DNA of 5,703 bases, taken from assembly GCA_900550735.1 (NCBI GenBank), contig URTD01000130.1, positions 1 through 5,703 of the forward strand, in the 5' to 3' direction. Positions 1 through 5,703 of the stretch are shown piece after piece (within the stretch, counting starts at the first letter, position 1; the number at the start of each line of letters is the position of its first letter). A program made the position numbers and the translations under genes. Under the pieces are notes generated by a model. That model saw nothing but the letters and a program-made list of their open reading frames with translations, made no database searches and was not told the origin of the DNA. The stretch comes from an uncultured Collinsella sp. (GTDB lineage Bacteria; Actinomycetota; Coriobacteriia; Coriobacteriales; Coriobacteriaceae).

Positions 1-744
1 AACTACGAGGACGTTGAGCTGGGCGAGGGCGATGCCGACGAGCGTCCCGTTATCGACCATATGGATCTGTCCATCAAGCCCGGGCAGACCATCGCTTTGG
101 TTGGCCCTTCGGGCGGTGGCAAGTCCACGACCTGTTCGCTGTTGCCGCGCTTTTATGACGTGGCTGCCGGATCCATTAGCATCGACGGCCAGGACGTGCG
201 TGATGTGACGCAGCAGAGCCTGCGTCGCGCCATCGGCCTGGTGCAGCAGGATGTCTATCTGTTTGACGGTACGATTGGCGAGAACATCGCCTACGGCAAG
301 CCGGGCGCTACGGCGGAAGAGATCGCCGAGGCGGCCCGTCGCGCCAACATCGATGCCTTTATCGAGTCGCTTCCACAGGGCTATGACACGGTCGTGGGCG
401 AGCGCGGCAGCCGTCTTTCGGGCGGACAGAAGCAGCGCGTTGCCATCGCGCGCGTGTTTCTCAAGAACCCCAAGATCCTGATTTTGGACGAGGCGACGAG
501 TGCTTTGGATAACGAGAGCGAGGAGGCGGTGCAGGCGTCGCTCGAAGAGCTGGCACGCGGCCGCACCACGATTATCATCGCCCACCGCCTTTCTACCATT
601 AAGCATGCCGATGAGATTGCGACCGTTGAGCATGGTCGCGTTGTGGAGCGTGGCACGCACGAGGAGCTTCTCGCCCGTGGCGGCACCTATGCCCGTTACT
701 ATCGAATGCAGTTCGAAGGTGCGCGTGCGCACGAGCTCGACTGA
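1..744 (+). CDS. ABC exporter, C-terminal nucleotide-binding domain (5' partial)
   Basis: The reading frame is open from base 1 to a TGA at 742-744, giving 247 residues; the gene begins upstream of the window. It is the ATP-hydrolysing domain of an exporter-type (MsbA/LmrA-like) ABC transporter, which normally follows a six-helix membrane domain in the same chain. Visible motifs in order: a Tyr at 4-6 placed like the A-loop tyrosine, Walker A GPSGGGKST (103-129), Q-loop with Gln at 247-249 in VQQDVYLFDGTI, signature LSGGQ (415-429), Walker B ILILDE (475-492), D-loop SALD (499-510) and the H-loop His (583-585). All residues needed for ATP hydrolysis are present. The C-terminal HEELLARGGTYARYYRMQF is typical of these exporters. 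The ATG at 61 lies inside the domain, just before Walker A, and is not a start. A slightly long acidic loop (GEGDADE) follows the A-loop. The substrate cannot be told. The missing part presumably encodes the membrane domain, which is inferred from the family. Confidence 0.95.
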   Translation, partial: NYEDVELGEGDADERPVIDHMDLSIKPGQTIALVGPSGGGKSTTCSLLPRFYDVAAGSISIDGQDVRDVTQQSLRRAIGLVQQDVYLFDGTIGENIAYGKPGATAEEIAEAARRANIDAFIESLPQGYDTVVGERGSRLSGGQKQRVAIARVFLKNPKILILDEATSALDNESEEAVQASLEELARGRTTIIIAHRLSTIKHADEIATVEHGRVVERGTHEELLARGGTYARYYRMQFEGARAHELD

Positions 745-763
745 TTGATATGACAGGAAGTTT

Positions 764-1729
764 ATGGCTGACAAGAACCCTTTGACTCCGGAAGAAGTGA
801 CGGAGTTATTCTCCGAAATCGATGCATCCGGCGTCTTGGATCCGACGCTTGCCAAAAAGCGAACTGAGCGCATGCGTGAGAAGGAGGCCGCGGCCAAGCG
901 CGGTGACAAAGCGGCGCTAGCGCAGCTGCGCAGCGAGGACCGCGCGAGCCAGGCAAAACATATCGACCCGCTGTCCGAGGACGATCCTTCGGGCTCGCAG
1001 GTGAGCCATACCATTACGAAGACCGCGATGGCCGTGGTCATCGGTATTTTGGTGCTGATCGTGGGCATGCAGATCGGCTACGGCGTGATGCGCCGTCTGA
1101 ATACCGCCAACCTGTCCGAGAGCGTTTCGGTCGATACCGTTTCGACCGCGCTCAAGGGTGGACTTGAATGGGGCAACGGCTTTACGCAGTTCCCGCTCGA
1201 CTTTACCGTCGATGAAGCCGATGAACGCACGGGCACGGTCGAGGTGACGGTGTTGGACACATCGTCTGCCAACGAGCTCGAGCTGCTGTCCAACGGGCAG
1301 ATTCAGGCCGCGGCGCTTGCGACCAACGCGTTGCTCAACGATAAGATCGACCGCGTGGTGTATAACGTTCACGCCTATATCGACGAGGATAGCAACATTC
1401 AGCACGATTCCTTCTTTGGCATGTTCCCCGCGCGCGGCCACCAGAGCGCCATTTTGACGTTCGTGTGGACCAAGAGCTCATCCAACGCCACGAGTATCGA
1501 CTGGAAGATGCGCATCGTGAGTATGGATGACACCATCGCCGAGCGCATTCAGAAGCAGGTGAACTCGGTGTCGTCGTTGATTGAGGACCCGGTGGTGAGC
1601 CAGACCAAGATTGACGAGGAAAAGGACGAACGTGACCTGGAACATCGTCTGCATGGCCGCGAGATTTTCCGCGGCGGCAAGCCCGATCGCACACCGTCCG
1701 AACTGCTGGAGCAGGACAAGAAAAAATAA
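764..1729 (+). CDS. Single-pass membrane protein of unknown function
   Basis: This encodes 321 residues that I do not recognise as any named family. ATG at 764 is preceded by AGGA (755-758) five bases upstream, and the gene starts 19 bases after the ABC transporter stop, so co-transcription is likely. Residues 1-85 are hydrophilic and highly charged, with a Lys/Arg/Glu/Ala-rich, probably helical stretch at about 29-65. One hydrophobic segment spans about residues 88-108 (bases 1025-1087) and is followed by RR at 110-111. Residues from about 130 to 275 look like a compact alpha/beta domain, with beta-like stretches (TGTVEVTVLD, DRVVYNVHAYID, SAILTFVWT, DWKMRIVSMD) and an Ala/Leu-rich helix near 185-200. 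The tail from about 285 is very charged and ends in DKKK. There is no cleavable signal peptide, because the hydrophobic segment is internal. Topology is uncertain since basic residues flank both sides of the segment; N-terminus inside is the simpler guess. A role as a partner of the transporter is possible from position alone. Confidence 0.85.
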   Translation: MADKNPLTPEEVTELFSEIDASGVLDPTLAKKRTERMREKEAAAKRGDKAALAQLRSEDRASQAKHIDPLSEDDPSGSQVSHTITKTAMAVVIGILVLIVGMQIGYGVMRRLNTANLSESVSVDTVSTALKGGLEWGNGFTQFPLDFTVDEADERTGTVEVTVLDTSSANELELLSNGQIQAAALATNALLNDKIDRVVYNVHAYIDEDSNIQHDSFFGMFPARGHQSAILTFVWTKSSSNATSIDWKMRIVSMDDTIAERIQKQVNSVSSLIEDPVVSQTKIDEEKDERDLEHRLHGREIFRGGKPDRTPSELLEQDKKK

Positions 1730-1735
1730 GACGCC

Positions 1736-1775
1736 ATCATCCCGCGTGAGCCACAAGCCCCGCGGGATGATTTTT
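1736..1775 (+). terminator. Rho-independent terminator after the membrane protein gene
   Basis: A perfect 11-bp inverted repeat, ATCATCCCGCG (1736-1746) pairing with CGCGGGATGAT (1761-1771), encloses a 14-base loop and runs directly into TTTTT (1771-1775). It begins seven bases after the TAA of the preceding gene. It should end the transcript that carries the transporter and membrane protein genes, and so isolates carA from read-through. There is no T-tract on the opposite side close enough to suggest bidirectional function. Confidence 0.9.
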
Positions 1776-1821
1776 CTGGGACGGGGATTAAAAAACATTA
1801 TGCATAGAAAGTCATAATTAT

Positions 1822-1846
1822 CATTTCGTAAACATTTCGATGAAAT
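1822..1846 (+). repeat. Short direct repeat and dyad, possible operator
   Basis: CATTTCG occurs at 1822-1828 and again at 1833-1839, eleven bases apart, which is about one helical turn. The second copy forms part of a dyad, ATTTC-GAT-GAAAT (1834-1846). The spacing and symmetry are compatible with a protein-binding site upstream of carA, but such short AT-rich matches can arise by chance, and no known regulator consensus is recognised. Confidence 0.3.
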
Positions 1847-1864
1847 TAACGCCATGAGGCATGC

Positions 1865-1884
1865 TTGCGGTTACAATACCGCGA
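1865..1884 (+). repeat. Inverted repeat flanking the possible -10 element
   Basis: GCGGT (1867-1871) and ACCGC (1878-1882) are perfect inverted copies with TACAAT as the six-base centre. The arms extend to seven bases (TTGCGGT and ACCGCGA) with one mismatch. If TACAAT is the -10 element of carA, the dyad lies across it and would sit at or upstream of the transcription start, so a DNA operator is more likely than an RNA hairpin. If transcription starts further upstream, it would instead form a small stem-loop in the leader. Confidence 0.4.
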
Positions 1885-1898
1885 GGCCTAACTACACA

Positions 1899-1931
1899 CC
1901 TTTAAGCCGGTCCTGTGAGACCGGGAAGGAG
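1899..1931 (+). promoter_or_regulatory. Probable PyrR-binding RNA loop overlapping the carA ribosome binding site
   Basis: The leader RNA can fold into an upper stem of six perfect pairs, CCGGTC (1907-1912) with GACCGG (1919-1924), closed by the hexaloop CTGTGA (1913-1918). An internal bulge (TAAG on the 5' side, G on the 3' side) separates this from a lower stem CCTT (1899-1902) with AAGG (1926-1929). This reproduces the known PyrR-binding loop: a CNGNGA hexaloop, a short upper stem, a bulge and a lower stem. In the family, PyrR binds this RNA when UMP is plentiful. Here the lower stem contains most of the Shine-Dalgarno AAGGAG (1926-1931), four bases before the carA ATG, and no terminator follows the hairpin. 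The prediction is therefore translational repression, as described for Mycobacterium smegmatis, rather than Bacillus-type attenuation. Recognition is from motif and context; pyrR itself is not in the window. Confidence 0.82.
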
Positions 1932-1935
1932 AATT

Positions 1936-3381
1936 ATGGCGAACAACCATACCGCGGGCGCTGCCGCCCGCACCTTCGCGCCCAGCGAGCTTTGCCAGCG
2001 TATGCTGGCCAAAACCAGCAAGGGCACCTGCGGTCCCTGCATCCTGTATCTTGAGGATGGGACCATTTTTTATGGACGTGCATGCGGCGCCGAGGGCACC
2101 GCGACCGGCGAAGTTTGCTTCAACACCTCGCTCGAGGGCTACTTTGAGGTCATGACCGACCCGAGTTATGCCGGCCAAATCGTAACCATGACCTATCCGC
2201 AGATCGGCAACTACGGTATCGACGAGACCGACGTCCAGTCGGCCTTCCCCGGCGACGCCGTGCGCCCTGCGAGCGCTCCGGCCATGCGCGGCATGATCGT
2301 TCGCGACATGTGCGCCACGCCTTCTAACTGGCGCTCGGCCGTCAGCGTGCCGGAGTACCTGCGCGCTCACGGCATCGTCGCTATCGAGGGTGTCGACACT
2401 CGCGCCCTGGTGCGCCACCTGCGCGACAATGGTTCCAAGATGGGCATTATTTCGACCGAGATCTTCGACGTCGACGAGCTTGCCGAGCGTCTGGCCGCTG
2501 CGCCCACGCTGGTAGGCGAGAACCTGGTCAAGACCGTAAGTTGCCCCGTACCTCACGAGTTTGTGGCCGCCGACCTGCCTGCCACGCATGACTTTGCGCT
2601 TACGGCTGCCGCTCCTGCCCGTCACAAAGTGGTCGCCTACGACTGCGGTGTGAAGCGCGGCATTCTGGAGGGTCTGGTCCGCGCCGGCTGCGACCTTACC
2701 GTCGTGCCGTGGGATACGCCCGCCCAGCAGGTGCTCGACATGAATCCCGACGGTGTCTTTTTGTCCAATGGTCCCGGCGACCCCGACGCCGTGGTGGAGA
2801 CCTACGAGCAGGTGCAGCAGCTGATCGGCAAGGTGCCGGTCTTTGGTATTTGTCTTGGTCACCAGATGATCAACCTGGCCTGCGGCGCTCAGATGGAAAA
2901 GCTTAAGTTCGGTCACCGCGGTGGCAACCAGCCGGTCATGAACCTGGTAAGCCGTCGCGTGGAGATTACCGCGCAAAACCATGGCTTTGGTCTGCTGTTC
3001 CCCAGCTTGGGCAAGCTTGTCCCCGAGCTTTCCGGCGGCGAGACCGAGCATGCGGCCGATGGGGATCTGCGCGTCTGGGTGCGCCGCGGCATCGCGCCAG
3101 TCGTGATGAACGAGCGCTTCGGCCGCATTCGCCTGACGCATGTGAACCTCAACGACGGCACCGCCGAGGGCATCCAGCTGCTCGACGCGCCGTGCTTCTC
3201 GGTGCAGTACCACCCCGAGGCCTCGCCCGGACCCACCGATGCCCACTATCTCTTTACTGCCTTTACGCGACTCATGGACGGCGAGGAGAACTACCTGGAC
3301 ATCGACACCGCGAAGGACCGCCTGCAGGGCTGGAACTTTGCCGACAATGGTTCCGCTGCGACCGAGACCGAGGAGAACTAA
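1936..3381 (+). CDS. carA: Carbamoyl-phosphate synthetase small (glutaminase) subunit
   Basis: CarA hydrolyses glutamine and delivers ammonia through a tunnel to CarB for carbamoyl phosphate synthesis in the cytoplasm, feeding pyrimidine and arginine pathways. The product is 481 residues, against about 360-382 usually. The small-chain N-domain starts near residue 36 (LEDGTIFYGRA, NTSLEGY, TDPSYAGQIVTMTYPQIGNYG). The class I glutamine amidotransferase domain spans about 232-455, with SNGPGDP, nucleophile Cys306 in FGICLGHQ (2851-2853), and His426 and Glu428 in QYHPEASPGP. The catalytic triad is complete. Compared with E. coli CarA (Cys269, His353, Glu355, 382 residues, from memory), there are about 30 extra N-terminal residues, about 36 extra between Cys and His (near residues 353-400) and about 26 extra at the C-terminus. 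ATG 1936 is chosen because AAGGAG lies four bases upstream; the in-frame GTG at 1915 sits in the leader hairpin loop and has no ribosome site. One base separates the stop from carB. Confidence 0.97.
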   Translation: MANNHTAGAAARTFAPSELCQRMLAKTSKGTCGPCILYLEDGTIFYGRACGAEGTATGEVCFNTSLEGYFEVMTDPSYAGQIVTMTYPQIGNYGIDETDVQSAFPGDAVRPASAPAMRGMIVRDMCATPSNWRSAVSVPEYLRAHGIVAIEGVDTRALVRHLRDNGSKMGIISTEIFDVDELAERLAAAPTLVGENLVKTVSCPVPHEFVAADLPATHDFALTAAAPARHKVVAYDCGVKRGILEGLVRAGCDLTVVPWDTPAQQVLDMNPDGVFLSNGPGDPDAVVETYEQVQQLIGKVPVFGICLGHQMINLACGAQMEKLKFGHRGGNQPVMNLVSRRVEITAQNHGFGLLFPSLGKLVPELSGGETEHAADGDLRVWVRRGIAPVVMNERFGRIRLTHVNLNDGTAEGIQLLDAPCFSVQYHPEASPGPTDAHYLFTAFTRLMDGEENYLDIDTAKDRLQGWNFADNGSAATETEEN

Positions 3382-3382
3382 C

Positions 3383-5703
<2,321 letters not shown>

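Larger units (their letters stand above)
1776..1898 (+). promoter_or_regulatory. AT-rich promoter region of carAB
   Basis: This gene-free stretch lies between the terminator and the carA leader hairpin. Bases 1786-1850 are strikingly AT-rich against GC-rich surroundings, as expected for a promoter. Two weak candidates are visible. One is TTATCA (1818-1823), a 17-base spacer, then TGAAAT (1841-1846), each matching four of six consensus positions. The other is TACAAT (1872-1877), a five-of-six match to TATAAT but without a convincing -35 hexamer at 16-18 bases. The second would place transcription start near 1884 and leave a leader of about 50 bases containing the whole hairpin at 1899-1931. 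Small palindromes TATGCATA (1799-1806) and ATAATTAT (1814-1821) are also present. That a promoter is here is well supported by context; its exact position is not. Confidence 0.55.

Noticed and set aside
61..63. ATG as a possible start of a stand-alone ATPase
   Set aside because: The frame is open upstream to base 1 and encodes an A-loop-like Tyr and the expected beta strand of the same domain. Starting at 61 would cut the nucleotide-binding domain, and no ribosome site precedes it.
917..1441. A 174-codon open frame on the minus strand opposite the membrane protein gene
   Set aside because: It is codon-aligned antisense to a gene with a good ribosome site and a sensible membrane segment. It shows no domain or ribosome site of its own that would favour it.
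1799..1821. Palindromes TATGCATA and ATAATTAT as specific operator sites
   Set aside because: Eight-base AT-rich palindromes are common by chance in such a region, and they match no regulator consensus I know, so they are mentioned only within the promoter region.
1915..1917. GTG as an upstream start for carA
   Set aside because: It lies in the hexaloop of the leader hairpin without a Shine-Dalgarno, whereas ATG 1936 has AAGGAG four bases upstream.
1899..1931. The leader hairpin as a Rho-independent terminator or attenuator
   Set aside because: No T-tract follows it; the next bases are the Shine-Dalgarno and the carA start. No competing antiterminator pairing is apparent.

Overview
The window reads as an ordinary stretch of a high-GC bacterial chromosome with every gene on the plus strand. 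It holds the tail of an ABC transporter gene, a small membrane-anchored protein of unknown function, and the two genes of carbamoyl-phosphate synthetase, carA and carB. GC-rich third codon positions, actinobacterial-style control of a pyrimidine gene and the general look of the proteins suggest an actinobacterium, perhaps a gut Coriobacteriia such as Collinsella. That assignment is recognition and inference, not proof.

Layout: bases 1-744 encode the nucleotide-binding domain of an ABC exporter, whose 5' part lies outside the window. Nineteen bases later a 321-residue single-pass membrane protein (764-1729) follows, probably on the same transcript. A strong hairpin plus T-tract at 1736-1775 ends that unit. 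Bases 1776-1898 are AT-rich and hold only promoter and operator candidates. At 1899-1931 the RNA leader of carA can fold into what closely matches a PyrR-binding loop, and its lower stem contains the Shine-Dalgarno sequence of carA. carA (1936-3381) and carB (3383 to beyond the window end) are separated by one base.

How the genes work together: CarA hydrolyses glutamine and passes ammonia to CarB, which uses two ATP and bicarbonate to make carbamoyl phosphate for pyrimidines and arginine. The leader hairpin predicts that UMP-bound PyrR shuts off carA translation directly, without a transcription attenuator, and carB would follow through translational coupling. The upstream transporter pair appears functionally unrelated and is separated by the terminator.

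No new defence, mobile or RNA system is visible. The points most worth a second look are the PyrR loop overlapping the ribosome binding site, an unusually long CarA (481 residues) with an insertion of about 36 residues between its catalytic Cys and His, a dyad around the possible -10 element of carA, and the unrecognised membrane protein.
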